Source of the DNA: Streptomyces sp. F001
GTDB taxonomy: Bacteria; Actinomycetota; Actinomycetes; Streptomycetales; Streptomycetaceae
Direction of reading: 5' to 3'
Assembly: GCF_004187715.1 (NCBI RefSeq)
Contig: NZ_QZWF01000002.1
Span: 1,054,001 to 1,118,000 of the forward strand
DNA length: 64,000 bases
Below are positions 35,908-45,523 of this stretch, in pieces. A program made the translations under genes and the position numbers. Below the pieces are notes generated by a model, which saw only the letters and a list, made by a program, of their open reading frames with translations, searched no databases and was not told the DNA's origin. Position 1 is the first letter of the stretch. Every line of letters starts with the position of its first letter.

Positions 35908-36364
35908 AACGTCGCCGCCGCCGATCTTGATTTCTGGACACTTCAGGCACGAGCCGCCCGCCACAGGGAGTGAGTCGGGCGGCCCGCCGCGCTCACTGCT
36001 CCCACGCCTCCGGCCCGCCACTCGACCAGCACGGACTACCCGCATCCAGGTGCAGCCAGCCCGGGAAGGGGGCGTTGACACTGTCAGACGCGCTGAGCTG
36101 ATTGATGGCTTCCCGGGTCTCGGGACAGGTTCGGCCAGCCCGGATTTCGGGGTTTGCATCAGGGTGTGCAGAAAGAAGCCGGGTGACTTCGGGGTACGGG
36201 CAGAGGGAAGCCCTGGGGCCGATCGAGGGCCATGACGCCCAGGACTCCCTCTGCCCAGCCGCCTGCGGCGGATGCGCGTCCCCACCCTCACGCCGGTGCA
36301 GGGATGGGGGCGCCGGCTGACTCACAAGACGGTCGCTGGCTCAACGTCTGTGCCCGGCCAACGA
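35908..36364. other. Stretch without a supported gene
   Basis: Open frames on both strands are Arg/Pro/Ser-rich and lack family signatures. The region joins the permuted tRNA-like sequence to the ligase terminator, and I see nothing else in it. Confidence 0.4.
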
Positions 36365-36396
36365 CACGGCTGCGTCAACGGGTTGACGCAGCCGTG
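36365..36396 (-). terminator. 15-bp perfect hairpin downstream of the DNA ligase gene
   Basis: CACGGCTGCGTCAAC (36365-36379) pairs with GTTGACGCAGCCGTG (36382-36396) with a two-base loop. It starts 12 bp past the ligase stop at 36409 on the minus strand, so it is most likely the terminator of that gene. Confidence 0.75.
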
Positions 36397-36408
36397 TGCC
36401 TCTTGACT

Positions 36409-38493
36409 TCAGTCGATGAAGTCGGCGATGAGGACGGCGAATTCGTCCGGGGTGGCCAGGCGGATGCCGAGGGTTTCGGCTTTGGCGCGTTTGGATCCTG
36501 CGCCTTCTCCGGCGACCACCAGGGTGGTCTTCTTCGAGACGCTGGAGGAGGAGCGGCCGCCGGCGCATTCGATGGCCTCGTTCATCTGGTTGCGGCTGAG
36601 CTGTTCCAGCGCGCCGGTCATCGCGCCGGTGACGACCACCGTCATTCCTGCCAGTGGCCCGCCAACAGGCTCCGCAGTCGCTGCGGGGTCTGCGCCGCTG
36701 CCTGCCGGAGTGGACGGGGTGGCGCCGGGCTCGGTCAGGTTCACCCCGGCCGCGGCGAGTTTGTCGATGAGCGGGGCCAGGTCGGCGATTTCGGCGACGA
36801 TGGACGGGGCCTTTTCGGTGCCGATGCCGTCGACCTGCTGCATCGTTTCCGCGTCGGCGGCCCGGATGGCATCCATGGTGGCGAAGTGGCGGGCGATGCG
36901 GCGGGACATGGACCGGCCGGTGCCGCGCACGCCGAGCGCGCACAGCACCCGCGACAGCGGCCGGCTCTTGGCCGTGGCCAGTGCGGCGAGGAGGTTGTCG
37001 GTGCTGGTCTCGCCTATCCGCTCCAGGCCCAGGAGCTGCTCGCGGGTGAGGGTGAACAGGTCGGCGAGATCGGCGACCAGGCCGGCGTCGACGAGTTGGA
37101 CGACGCGGGTGTGGCCGAGGCCTTCGATGTCGAGCTGGTCGCGGCCGGCGGCGTAAGAAAGGGCGGCCACCAGGTGGCAGTTGCGGCCGTTCTCACAGCG
37201 CCAGCGCTGCTCGCGGGTGTCGATGCCGGAGCCGCACCGCGGGCACGCTTCGGGGAAGGCGATGGGCTGTTCGTCGCCAGTGCGCAGGTGGGCGACGGGG
37301 GCTTCGACGCGGGGGATGACGTCGCCGGCGCGATACACCATGACGTGGTCGCCCAGGCGCAGGTCGCGGCGGGTGATGTCGGCGGGGTTGTGGAGGGTGG
37401 CGTAGGTGATGGTGGAGCCGTCGATCTGGACCGGTTCCAGGACGGCGCGGGGGGCGATGATGCCGGTGCGGCCCACGTTCCACTCCACCTCCAGGAGGCG
37501 GGTGATCTTCTCGGCGGCGGGCAGCTTGTAGGCGATCGCCCAGCGCGGGGCGCGCGAGCCCGATCCGGCCGTCTGCTGGTCGGCGGCCAGGTCGGCCTTG
37601 ATGACGACCCCGTCGATCCCGAACGGCAACGCCGCTCGCAGTCCGGCGATCTCCTGCACCCGGGCCAGAACCTGCTCGGCTGTGTCTGCGGTGATGCCGG
37701 GAACCGCGGTGGCGGCGGTGGTGTTCACCCCGAGGCCGGCGGCCTGGGCCATGAGATTGCTGTGCGCGCTCTCGCCCAGCCGGGCGGCGAGCGCGGTTTC
37801 GGTGCCCGGCAGGGGCAGCAGGCCGTAGCCGAAGAACGTCATCGGCACCGTGTAGGCGCGCTCCTTGGCGCGCAGGGTGCCCGCCGCGGCGCCGCGCGGA
37901 TTGGCGAATGGCTGCCCGCCGTGCGCGGTGCGCACCTCATTGGCGTGCTCAAACTGAGCGGTCGTCATCAGGACTTCGCCGCGGACTTCCACGGTGACCG
38001 GCTCGCCGAGTTCGTCCGGCAGGCCCTCTATGGTGCCAATCGCGTGCGAGACATCCTCCCCGGCCGTCCCGTCCCCGCGTGTGATCAGCTGTCTCAGGCG
38101 ACCGCCGGCGTAACGGGCGGCGACCGCGAGCCCGTCCAGCTTCGGCTCGACGCTGAACCGCTCGACCTCGTGCCCGACGCGCCGGGCCAGGGACGCCGTC
38201 CAGGCGGTGAACTCCTCCGGCGAGAACACGTTGTCCAGACTCAGCATCGCCACCGTGTGCGGGACATCGCCCTCCACGGCGCCGCCGGCGACCTTCCCCG
38301 TCGGAGAGTCGGGCAGCACCTGATCAGGATGTTCAGCCTCCCACGCGGCGATGCCTCGCACCAGCCGGTCGTAGGCGTCATCGTCCAATGACGACGTCCC
38401 GCCCGCGTAGTAGGCGGCCGACGCCTTCACCGCGTCCTCGACCGCCTGCGCGTAAGCGGCGGCATCCATGATCACAGCTGCAGGTGTTGTCAT
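36409..38493 (-). CDS. ligA: NAD+-dependent DNA ligase (LigA family)
   Basis: A 694-residue protein from ATG 38493 ([20 protein letters not shown]); upstream in-frame ATGs exist at 38502 and 38523. Domains in order: Ia NAD-binding region ([17 protein letters not shown]), adenylation domain with Lys118 in [16 protein letters not shown] fold ([20 protein letters not shown]), four-Cys zinc finger (Cys417, 420, 433, 439), helix-hairpin-helix repeats ([40 protein letters not shown]) and a BRCT domain ([12 protein letters not shown] onward). It seals nicks using NAD+. All functional parts are present. It is probably a second, accessory ligase, because the region is accessory; a chromosomal copy is expected elsewhere. 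Confidence 0.9.
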   Translation of the reverse strand: MTTPAAVIMDAAAYAQAVEDAVKASAAYYAGGTSSLDDDAYDRLVRGIAAWEAEHPDQVLPDSPTGKVAGGAVEGDVPHTVAMLSLDNVFSPEEFTAWTASLARRVGHEVERFSVEPKLDGLAVAARYAGGRLRQLITRGDGTAGEDVSHAIGTIEGLPDELGEPVTVEVRGEVLMTTAQFEHANEVRTAHGGQPFANPRGAAAGTLRAKERAYTVPMTFFGYGLLPLPGTETALAARLGESAHSNLMAQAAGLGVNTTAATAVPGITADTAEQVLARVQEIAGLRAALPFGIDGVVIKADLAADQQTAGSGSRAPRWAIAYKLPAAEKITRLLEVEWNVGRTGIIAPRAVLEPVQIDGSTITYATLHNPADITRRDLRLGDHVMVYRAGDVIPRVEAPVAHLRTGDEQPIAFPEACPRCGSGIDTREQRWRCENGRNCHLVAALSYAAGRDQLDIEGLGHTRVVQLVDAGLVADLADLFTLTREQLLGLERIGETSTDNLLAALATAKSRPLSRVLCALGVRGTGRSMSRRIARHFATMDAIRAADAETMQQVDGIGTEKAPSIVAEIADLAPLIDKLAAAGVNLTEPGATPSTPAGSGADPAATAEPVGGPLAGMTVVVTGAMTGALEQLSRNQMNEAIECAGGRSSSSVSKKTTLVVAGEGAGSKRAKAETLGIRLATPDEFAVLIADFID

Positions 38494-39099
38494 GCCCGTC
38501 ATCCTGCCTGCCACCACTGACATCGCCCGATGCCGCAGGACGGAAGAACGACCGCGAAGAAGACGGGGCGGAGGCCGCGCAGCGCCCAGCCGCACATCTC
38601 AGCACGAGCAAGAACGCGTAGCACCCTGGAGGTGATCTTTCGGTGACGCCCGTGAGCGGGCGCAGCGGCTGTAGGCCCACGTTCGGAATGTCCCGTTCCG
38701 GTGTGGCGACCTTGGCTTCTCACGGCTGTCTCATCCAAGGGCCACGACACTCTGTCTCACGATCTTGTCCCTTGAGGTCGTCCGGCGGTCAGTGACCGCG
38801 CATGCGTTGGTCGTATTCCGCCGCTGGTTCGCCAGACCCATCGCGGCGCGGCGTCGTCAGGCTTGGCGAGCCGACGAACACCAGTGGTTCAGGAGGCGTA
38901 CGCGACTTCCGATCACTTCTCCGCAGTTGGTGGTGAGGGCTCGGTGTTGGGTGGTCGAGTGCGCCAAGACATCTCCATAGAGACACAGGGCGAGTGGGGC
39001 GACGGCGGTCTCTTCTGCGTGCCACAACGCTCTGATACAAGCCAGGATGTACAGGGTATGGGTGCGCACAGTGACGTCGGTGGGGAGGGGAACGCGACC
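38494..39099. other. Stretch without a supported gene
   Basis: Lies between the divergent starts of the ligase and membrane-protein genes. The open frames here (for example the N-terminal 79 codons that extend the membrane protein upstream) have no family match, and GGGGAGGGG just before ATG 39100 argues for that start. It presumably holds the promoters of both genes. Confidence 0.4.
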
Positions 39100-40830
39100 A
39101 TGGGCATCGCGAAGCCAGGCGACAACGATGACGATCTGCCGGACTGGCTGACCGCAGCAGAGGTCGGGATGTGGCGGGCGTTCCGCAACGGGAGCGTGTA
39201 CGACCTGAGCAGCGGGGACACCGTCGTCGACGATCCGCACGGCGGGCATCTGTGGGGCCCCGAGCGGACCGTGCGAGCCCGCATGGTGTGCTGGCTGCTC
39301 CTCGACGGACCGCCCGCCCTCGCCGGCCGCGTCTCCTCGCTGAAGCTGACCGGCGTGCGGATCAGCGGCAGCCTGGACCTCGCGGGCGGCTCGGTGACGC
39401 CCTACGTCGAGCTGCGGGACTGCCGCTTCGAGCAGGAGGTCCTGCTCCCGGAGGCCCGGTTCAAGACCGTACGGCTGGTGAACTGCTCGGTGCCGCGGCT
39501 GGAGGCGGCCCGGGTGCACACCGAGGGCGACCTGCACCTTCCGCGCTGCCGCTTCCTGGGCGGGGCCCGGCTGACCGACGCGCAGATCGGCACCGACCTG
39601 CTGCTCAACCAGGCCGTCGTCCACCGGGACCGGCGAGGCAAGTCCCTCATCGGCGACGGGATGACCGTCGGGCAGGACCTGCAGGCCGAGATGCTGGTGT
39701 CGTACGGCGAGTTGAGTCTGCGCGGCGCGAAGGTGGGCGTTTCGCTCAGCCTGCGCGGCAGCCGGCTGGTCAATCCGTACGGGCCCCAGGCGCTGAACGC
39801 ACCGCAGCTGACCGTCGGGCGCACCTTGTATCTGACCCCCACGGGCCACGTCTACCCCGTGCAGACCAGCGAACTGCCCCCCGCGCGCGGCACACAGGTG
39901 CAGCGGTTCGAGTGCCAGGGCGGGATCCGGCTGGATGACGGCCGGTTCGGGGACGCCGTGGACTTCGAGCAGGCTCGTCTCATCCTGCACGACGACCAGG
40001 AGGTTTCGCTGCGCCGTGTCCAGACACCGGAACTGCGTTTCACCGTGGAGCGGCCAGAGCGCGGCACGATCGTCTTGAGCGGCATGAGGGTCGGCAACCT
40101 GGTCGACAGGTCGGCGAGCTGGCCGGGACCCGGCCAAGTGCTCATCGACGGATTCGTCTACGACAACCTGATGCCGGTCGGCTCCTTCCCGCTCGAGGAA
40201 CGCCTGGCCTGGCTGGCCGACGCCACTTCCGAGTACAGCTCCCAACCGTACGAGCAGCTCGCTGCCACATACCGCCGTACCGGCGACGACCACGCCGCCA
40301 GCCGGGTCCGCCGTGCTCAACGGCGGCGGCTGCGAGCCGACCTGCCGTGGCCGAGGCGCGCGTGGCATGCGTTGCGGGATGTTCCAGGTATCTCGGTGAC
40401 GCTGTGGGCCATCATCGTGATTGCGTTGCTGGTGGTGGCCTGGCTCAGCACGCGAGCGGTCCTACAAGACATCAGCAACAGCGCCGAACTGGGTCCTTCC
40501 GACGCGCCTCCGGTGGTAGTAGCCATCGTCAGCGTCATCACAGCCTCCGGAGTGCTCATCGGCGGCATTCTCAACGGACTCGCCAAGTTCGTCAGAGCCC
40601 GCGGGCAAAACGCCTCCGACATCGTCCAGGCTCGTGGACAGGCCGACGCCGACCTCATCCGAGCCCAGGCCGAGATGAGAAGGGCAGAAGCCGACATCCT
40701 TCGCGCCCACGCAGGTCTACCCCCGGCAGAGCCGCTCCCACCCGACCCAAGCATCACCCCGGGGACCGACCGCATCGCCCCTCCTGCCCGCTCCGGAGAC
40801 GAAGACGGGGCGGCCCTATCGCCGCCGTGA
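39100..40830 (+). CDS. Membrane-anchored protein of the Streptomyces 'membrane-associated oxidoreductase' family
   Basis: A 576-residue protein from ATG 39100 after GGGGAGGGG. Residues about 15-380 are a right-handed beta-helix-like series of imperfect repeats: VSSLKLTGVRISGSLDLAGG, LRDCRFEQEVLLPEARFKTV, and LHLPRCRFLGGARLTDAQIG. These resemble pentapeptide-like proteins often annotated as oxidoreductases without evidence. A helical linker (SSQPYEQLAATYRRTGDDHA) leads to two membrane segments near residues 428-446 and 470-490. A charged coiled coil (RAQAEMRRAEADILRAHA) and a Pro-rich tail follow. No redox motif is visible. Most of the protein probably faces the cytoplasm. Confidence 0.7.
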   Translation: MGIAKPGDNDDDLPDWLTAAEVGMWRAFRNGSVYDLSSGDTVVDDPHGGHLWGPERTVRARMVCWLLLDGPPALAGRVSSLKLTGVRISGSLDLAGGSVTPYVELRDCRFEQEVLLPEARFKTVRLVNCSVPRLEAARVHTEGDLHLPRCRFLGGARLTDAQIGTDLLLNQAVVHRDRRGKSLIGDGMTVGQDLQAEMLVSYGELSLRGAKVGVSLSLRGSRLVNPYGPQALNAPQLTVGRTLYLTPTGHVYPVQTSELPPARGTQVQRFECQGGIRLDDGRFGDAVDFEQARLILHDDQEVSLRRVQTPELRFTVERPERGTIVLSGMRVGNLVDRSASWPGPGQVLIDGFVYDNLMPVGSFPLEERLAWLADATSEYSSQPYEQLAATYRRTGDDHAASRVRRAQRRRLRADLPWPRRAWHALRDVPGISVTLWAIIVIALLVVAWLSTRAVLQDISNSAELGPSDAPPVVVAIVSVITASGVLIGGILNGLAKFVRARGQNASDIVQARGQADADLIRAQAEMRRAEADILRAHAGLPPAEPLPPDPSITPGTDRIAPPARSGDEDGAALSPP

Positions 40831-41310
40831 CCGTCATGGGCTCCAAGCCCTGCTCATCCTTCGGTCAGCGGCCCTAACCGGAACCCGGTCTCCGTGGCCG
40901 GAACCAACGACGTCCTGCGCTACGGCGTCGCGGCCGCATCGTCCCGTTCACGGTGTCCAGCGACGACGTGACTGAGGTCGTTGTAGGGCGGTGGGGCGAT
41001 TTGCGGGACTTCACCTACCCCGCCGACCACCGCCATCCCTTCCAGGTGGATCTGCACTAACTCGACCGAAGCAGACGCCGCCCAGCTCCGAGCTCGAGGC
41101 AGTGAGAATCTGGCAGGCCGATGAGATCGAGTGGGAATCCGCCAGCTTGGAGGCGACAGGACACGTGTTCGTCTCACTTGGGCGTCCCAAGGGCCTGACA
41201 AGGGCCATCACCGATGAGAAAGGGACATCCGAAACGCGAACCTACAGCGGCGCATGCACTCGCAAGCGAGTAGGTAGCGCAGCGCGTATACCGTGCGGGA
41301 TACTACGGGT
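40831..41310. other. Stretch without a complete gene
   Basis: A plus-strand frame ending at about 41060 reads GRIVPFTVSSDDVTEVVVGR then FTYPADHRHPFQVDLH before a stop; it may be the tail of a lost gene but is too short to name. The rest is the promoter region of the toxin-antitoxin pair. Confidence 0.35.
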
Positions 41311-41559
41311 ATGGCTGAAACCACTGTCAAGGTCGACACGAGCACCAGGGACACCCTGCAGGGCCTCGCCGCCGCCGAAGGTCTGTCTGTAAAGGCCTAC
41401 CTCGCCAAGGTGGCTGGGGAGAAGGAACAAGAGCGGGCGCTGCAGACGGCGACCGCCGCTTTCCGCCGCGTGATCAGCGAGCCCGGCGTCATGGAAGCCT
41501 TCGATGCCGAGTTCGGCGGGCTGCCGTCCGCCGCGCACGACACCTCGCGGGCGGCCTGA
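41311..41559 (+). CDS. Antitoxin (ribbon-helix-helix type) of a Doc-like pair
   Basis: An 82-residue protein from ATG 41311 (MAETTVKVDTSTRDTLQGLA). The N-terminus VKVDTSTRDTLQGLAAAEG is a ribbon-helix-helix DNA-binding strand and helix, as in MazE/Phd-type antitoxins of Streptomyces. The C-terminal part (FRRVISEPGVMEAFDAEFGG) should wrap the toxin. Its stop is followed by the toxin start after 3 bases, the usual order antitoxin then toxin. Autoregulation by the pair is expected. Confidence 0.75.
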   Translation: MAETTVKVDTSTRDTLQGLAAAEGLSVKAYLAKVAGEKEQERALQTATAAFRRVISEPGVMEAFDAEFGGLPSAAHDTSRAA

Positions 41560-41562
41560 CCT

Positions 41563-41946
41563 GTGCCTCCCGTCGTGCACGTCGACTACCGGTGGTTCCT
41601 CGAGCGCCAGGAGGACATCCTCCGGGACGACCTGACCGTCAACGACTTCTCGGTCCTCGTCGGCATGGCCCAGCGCCACCGGGTCGACCCGCCCCGGCAT
41701 GATCAGCACCATCCCGACGCCTTCTGGCGGGCTGCGGTCATGCTGGAGGAGTGCGTGCTGCTGCGCCCACTCCCGGCCCGCAATGAGGTGTACGGATATG
41801 GCGTCGCCATCGCCTACCTCGAGGCCTCCGGAGAACGCGTGGACACGAAGTTCGAGCTCTGGCGGGAACTGATCTACGACATCCGGGGCCTGCGGCTGGA
41901 CTCGTACGGCATCGCCGAGAGGCTGCGTTCCTGGCGCCAGGCCTGA
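41563..41946 (+). CDS. Doc/Fic-like toxin component with degenerate Fic motif
   Basis: A 127-residue protein starting at GTG 41563 (VPPVVHVDYRWFLERQEDIL). It matches the Streptomyces 'Fic-family toxin component' group: FWRAAVMLEECVLLRPLPAR then NEVYGYGVAIAYLEASGERV. In true Doc the motif is HPFxDGNKR; here the aligned segment is RPLPARNE, lacking the His and Gly. The activity, kinase-like or AMPylating, is therefore doubtful and may differ in this branch. It is coupled to the antitoxin just upstream. Confidence 0.65.
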   Translation: MPPVVHVDYRWFLERQEDILRDDLTVNDFSVLVGMAQRHRVDPPRHDQHHPDAFWRAAVMLEECVLLRPLPARNEVYGYGVAIAYLEASGERVDTKFELWRELIYDIRGLRLDSYGIAERLRSWRQA

Positions 41947-42076
41947 CCCTGACCGGCGCTGCGTATTCCACGGAGAATCGAGGGTTGCTCGCTCGGCGGA
42001 CCGGGCCACGTGCTGCGCAGTCAGCGCAGCACACCGAGGTAGCCGAGCCCAACTCTGGCGACGTTGCCCGGCTACC

Positions 42077-42319
42077 GTGGAGGACATGGTCAGGGAACTT
42101 CGCATGGAGCTTGCTGAGGAACACTACGAGCAGCTTGTGCGCCAGGCGCGCGAGCGGCACGAGGATCCGACGGTGTACGCCGGACGCGTCCTGGCCCAGG
42201 AGCTCGACAAGGCACGGTTCCTCGAAGGCAGTGCTCTCTTCCTCAGCACGCCGGGTGTCCGCGAGGAGTTCGCCAGCCGGTTCGGCCCGCAGCCCGGCGC
42301 GGCCGCGTCCGCGGCGTAG
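42077..42319 (+). CDS. Orphan antitoxin-like small protein
   Basis: An 80-residue protein from ATG 42077 (a second ATG is at 42086). Helical, with LRMELAEEHYEQLVRQARER followed by LEGSALFLSTPGVREEFASR. The second segment resembles the C-terminal part of the antitoxin at 41311 (VISEPGVMEAFDAEFGG) in its xxPGVxExFxxxFG pattern. It has no partner toxin after it and sits 130 bp downstream of the toxin gene, so it may be a diverged second antitoxin. Confidence 0.5.
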   Translation: MEDMVRELRMELAEEHYEQLVRQARERHEDPTVYAGRVLAQELDKARFLEGSALFLSTPGVREEFASRFGPQPGAAASAA

Positions 42320-42394
42320 GGCGGGCAGCGACGTAGTGGATCTCTTGGTAGTGCCGTCCTAGCCCGGCACCGGCGAGACCCTAAGCTCCGTCCG

Positions 42395-43126
42395 GTGGAG
42401 ACGTTGCTGATCATCACGGCTGCCGCCTTGTGGGGCTGCGGCGCGGGCGTACTCATATCCCGTCCCGCGTACCGGTTCTCCGTGCCGCCCGAGGAATCCT
42501 GGCGATCGGCGTGCCCGGCCGGCCATCCCCTCACCGGAATCGGCAACGGCTGGCTGGGGCGTGCTCGCTGCGCCGCCGGGCACGCCGACGGGCCGAGCAC
42601 GTTCTCCGTCGCATCCGTCACGGCCGTGGTCTGCGCGCTGCTGGCGGCCGTCACCGGGGCCCGCCCCGAGCTGGTGGCCTGGCTGCTGCTCGCCCCGGCC
42701 GCCGTGCTGCTCGCCACCGTCGACTTCGCGGTGCACCGGCTGCCCGACGTGCTCACCCTGCCGCTCGCTGCGGCCGCGCTCGCCTTGCTGGGCGTCGTCG
42801 CGGTGCTGTCCGGCGCCGGCGGCCGCTGGACGTCCGCGCTGCTCGGCTCCCTCATCTTGGGAGCCTGCTACTTCGTGCTCTTCCTGATCAGCAAGGGCTT
42901 CGGGTTCGGCGACGTGAAACTTGCCGTCGCCCTGGGCGGTGTCCTGGGCTGGTACGGCTGGGCGATCGTGCTGATCGGGACGTTCGCCGGGTACCTGTTC
43001 GGCGCGCTGTATGGCATCGGCCTGATGCTCGCGGGCCGGGCCGACCGTACGAGCAGGATCCCGTTCGGCCCGTTCCTGCTCGCCGGGACGTTGGCTGGCG
43101 TGCTCCTGGGCTCCCACGCCCCCTGA
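42395..43126 (+). CDS. Prepilin peptidase (A24 family)
   Basis: A 243-residue membrane protein with about seven hydrophobic segments. The two catalytic aspartates of type IV prepilin peptidases are seen in LLATVDFAVHRLPDVLTLPL and in ISKGFGFGDVKLAVALGGVL (the G-x-G-D-x-K motif). An N-terminal Cys/His stretch (SACPAGHPLTG, ARCAAGHADG) may be a divergent zinc motif. It removes leader peptides from pilin-like substrates, as for Flp/Tad pili; no pilin genes are adjacent. The start is GTG 42395. Confidence 0.85.
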   Translation: METLLIITAAALWGCGAGVLISRPAYRFSVPPEESWRSACPAGHPLTGIGNGWLGRARCAAGHADGPSTFSVASVTAVVCALLAAVTGARPELVAWLLLAPAAVLLATVDFAVHRLPDVLTLPLAAAALALLGVVAVLSGAGGRWTSALLGSLILGACYFVLFLISKGFGFGDVKLAVALGGVLGWYGWAIVLIGTFAGYLFGALYGIGLMLAGRADRTSRIPFGPFLLAGTLAGVLLGSHAP

Positions 43127-43254
43127 ACCCCGGGCTCCCGGAGCCGAGGGGGCGCTGGATCGGGTGCTTTGTGCTGATGGCGCACGGGGCGGGCTTCGTG
43201 CTGACTAGCCTGGGATCGCGCCGTCGCGGGCGGCTGCACGGCGAGAGGAAGTCG

Positions 43255-44460
43255 ATGACCGGCCAGGCAACCACGTCCCCCGCCAAGGCGGATCCCAGCA
43301 CCCTGACGTTGGAGTTCCGGCATGCCCACCGGCTTGTCGATCACGCCGCGGAGGGCGTCCAGACCTGGCAGATCTCCCTCCTCGCCGACGACGAGTCCGT
43401 GGCCTGGGTGCGGGCGACGCGCGGCCAGTTCTGGAAGGCCCACAACCTTGGCGAGCGCATGGCCGACGAGGAGTCCCTCGCCGCGGTGGCGGCGAAGCAA
43501 CTCTTCGACGACGACGGCCAGTTCCGCCCCGAGTACGAGAACTTCGTCGACCTGCCGGGAAATGTCCTCGTGGTCGACGACCTTCATATCGCCGCGCCTT
43601 GGGACGACCCGTGGATCGTCGCCGGGCTGACCTCCAGCATCATCGACCGGCTGACCGACAACCAGTACGCCGTGGTCCTGCCCCGGGTCTCCGGTGACAC
43701 GGAGGCGGCCCTTCTCACGGAGGCGGGCGTTCTTCTGAGCGCCGAGCCGTTCTCCGACGAACTGCTGATCATCGACACTTCGCTCGCCGCCCCCGAAGAG
43801 GCCGCGCACCGTGTGCGCGAGCATCTGCGCTCCCGCGCCCGGTACGGAGGAGCCGACCCCTTGAGCGAGGACTGGGACGAAGACGACGACGAAGGGGAGG
43901 AGGTCCTCACCGCGCGCACGCGAGCGGTGCTGCACCTGGCCCTCCAGGAACTGTCGGACCAGGCGTGGCAGGAGGTGTCCACGCTGGGGGATCAACCGGC
44001 CGAGCGGAGCGCCGGCGGGCTCTTCGGCTCACTACCGCGGGTGACCTGGCACCAAGACGGTTCCTGGCGGCGGCAGATGGCCCGGGCCTTCGACGACCTG
44101 GCCGCCGACTGCTCGTCCAACGCCGAGGTCGAACCGCGCAGCACCGGCGAGGAGATGGCCCTGCACCTCGGCATCGCCCGCGCCCAGGACCTGACGCGCA
44201 ACCGGCCGCGGCTCGTGCGGGACACGGTGGCCGGCCTGCCCGAAGACCGAGCGGACTTCGACTGGGGCACCTGTTCCGACGTCCTCTTCCAGGACCACGA
44301 CGTGCTGATGCTGTTCGACCACTCCCTCGACGGCATCGAGCAGCCTGACAACGAGATCCATCAGTCACTGGGCATGGTCAATCTCGCCCCGCACGACTGG
44401 TTCGCCGCCTTCGACCCCGATCAGGCCCGCGACCCCGACCGCGGATTCCGCCACCCCTGA
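43255..44460 (+). CDS. Hypothetical protein
   Basis: A 401-residue acidic soluble protein from ATG 43255 after GAGAGGAA. The first half looks alpha/beta (LPGNVLVVDDLHIAAPWDDP, SSIIDRLTDNQYAVVLPRVS, DELLIIDTSLAAPEEAAHRV) and could be a small Rossmann-like domain. A very acidic stretch (SEDWDEDDDEGEEV) separates it from a helical second half with LGIARAQDLTRNRPRLVRD. No family recognised. It follows the prepilin peptidase by 128 bp in the same direction. Confidence 0.6.
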   Translation: MTGQATTSPAKADPSTLTLEFRHAHRLVDHAAEGVQTWQISLLADDESVAWVRATRGQFWKAHNLGERMADEESLAAVAAKQLFDDDGQFRPEYENFVDLPGNVLVVDDLHIAAPWDDPWIVAGLTSSIIDRLTDNQYAVVLPRVSGDTEAALLTEAGVLLSAEPFSDELLIIDTSLAAPEEAAHRVREHLRSRARYGGADPLSEDWDEDDDEGEEVLTARTRAVLHLALQELSDQAWQEVSTLGDQPAERSAGGLFGSLPRVTWHQDGSWRRQMARAFDDLAADCSSNAEVEPRSTGEEMALHLGIARAQDLTRNRPRLVRDTVAGLPEDRADFDWGTCSDVLFQDHDVLMLFDHSLDGIEQPDNEIHQSLGMVNLAPHDWFAAFDPDQARDPDRGFRHP

Positions 44461-44491
44461 GGGCAGCCCGCCGTCGGATGCCCGGCGCGCG

Positions 44492-45460
44492 TCACGCCGA
44501 TGCTGCGCCGGACGCGTCAACGGGAGGCGGCAGGGTGCGCAGCCGTTCGCGCAGATCGGCCACGTACTCGGTGGGGCGGGCGGCGAGCAGGTCCTCCAGC
44601 CGCTGCAGCCGGGTGCGGGCGGTGGCGCGCAGGCGGCTCGGCGGCACCCGGTCGAGGACGTCCAGGGCGCGCTGAGCGGCGTCGGACGGTTGGTCGGAGG
44701 CCTCGGCCTGGGCGAGGACGAGGGTGGCGGCGGCCCAGCCGGGGGTGCCGTGGGTGCAGGCGGCCGCGGAGGCTTCGGCGCGGGCGCGGGCCTGGTCGGT
44801 GCGGCCCAGCGTGAGGTGCGCCTCGGCTTGGTGCAGGGCGAGTTCGGGCTCGTCGAAGCCGAAACGCCCCGGGGCCTGTCCGGCCGGGTCGGCTTCGAGT
44901 TCGGTCAGTGCCACGTCGAGGGCGGCACTTGCCTCCCGGTCGCGGCCCTGCTGGGCGAGGGTGGGCAGCAGCGCCCAGGCGTGGAGCTGGGCACGGACCA
45001 GGCCGGCGGGGGCCGTGGCCGCGCCGCGCTCGGCGTACGCGAGCGCGGCGGTCAGGTTGCCGGTGTGGCGGGCCACCATGCTCTGCGCCCCGTACGCCCA
45101 CGCCGCCAGCGCCGTATCACCGCACCAGTTGGCGTAGGAGATGGCGGTGCCCAGGTGGGTGCGTGCGCCAGCCGGATCGTCGAGGTGGAGGGCCAGGTTG
45201 CCCAGCAGCCCGGACAGCCGGCCGACCTGGCGGTGCAGCTCGGTGCCGTCCGTGCCGGGAGGGAGCACCTCGGCCAGCAGGGTGCGGGCTGCGCGGACCT
45301 CCCTAAACAGCACCGGGACGGGGTGCTTGCTGTAGTTGAGGTGGTAGTGGTCGGCGGCGGCTTCGGCGAGTTCGTCCACCAGCGGGCTGCCTTCGGGTTC
45401 CGCCAGGAGCGCCAACTGGAGGGACTCTCTGACCGATGGGAGCCCAGCATCGGTGGTCAT
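44492..45460 (-). CDS. TPR-type protein resembling XRE-regulator C-termini
   Basis: A 322-residue helical protein from ATG 45460 (MTTDAGLPSVRESLQLALLA). TPR-like pairs occur throughout, such as LSGLLGNLALHLDDPAGART, AAWAYGAQSMVARHTGNLTA and ELALHQAEAHLTLGRTDQAR. Streptomyces XRE-TPR regulators have the same C-terminal half but start with a helix-turn-helix, which is absent here. The IS630 remnant lies just upstream of its start, so the DNA-binding part may have been lost to it, or the protein may never have had one. Confidence 0.6.
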   Translation of the reverse strand: MTTDAGLPSVRESLQLALLAEPEGSPLVDELAEAAADHYHLNYSKHPVPVLFREVRAARTLLAEVLPPGTDGTELHRQVGRLSGLLGNLALHLDDPAGARTHLGTAISYANWCGDTALAAWAYGAQSMVARHTGNLTAALAYAERGAATAPAGLVRAQLHAWALLPTLAQQGRDREASAALDVALTELEADPAGQAPGRFGFDEPELALHQAEAHLTLGRTDQARARAEASAAACTHGTPGWAAATLVLAQAEASDQPSDAAQRALDVLDRVPPSRLRATARTRLQRLEDLLAARPTEYVADLRERLRTLPPPVDASGAASA

Positions 45461-45523
45461 CGGATCCGCCCCTTTCCCGCCGGCCGGGTGTGGCGACGTC
45501 GGCGTCGTTGCGACCGTACCGAA

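Noticed and set aside
35879..35955. Ordinary complete tRNA-Glu gene starting at the 5' half
   Set aside because: After the D-arm the sequence does not form an anticodon or T-arm, so only the 5' half is present downstream.
36232..38391. 719-codon plus-strand frame opposite the ligase
   Set aside because: Gly/Ala/Val/Asp-rich antisense of LigA, whose domains are unmistakable on the other strand.
38857..40368. 503-codon minus-strand frame opposite the membrane protein
   Set aside because: Antisense to a well-formed gene with a strong ribosome-binding site, and the composition is shadow-like.
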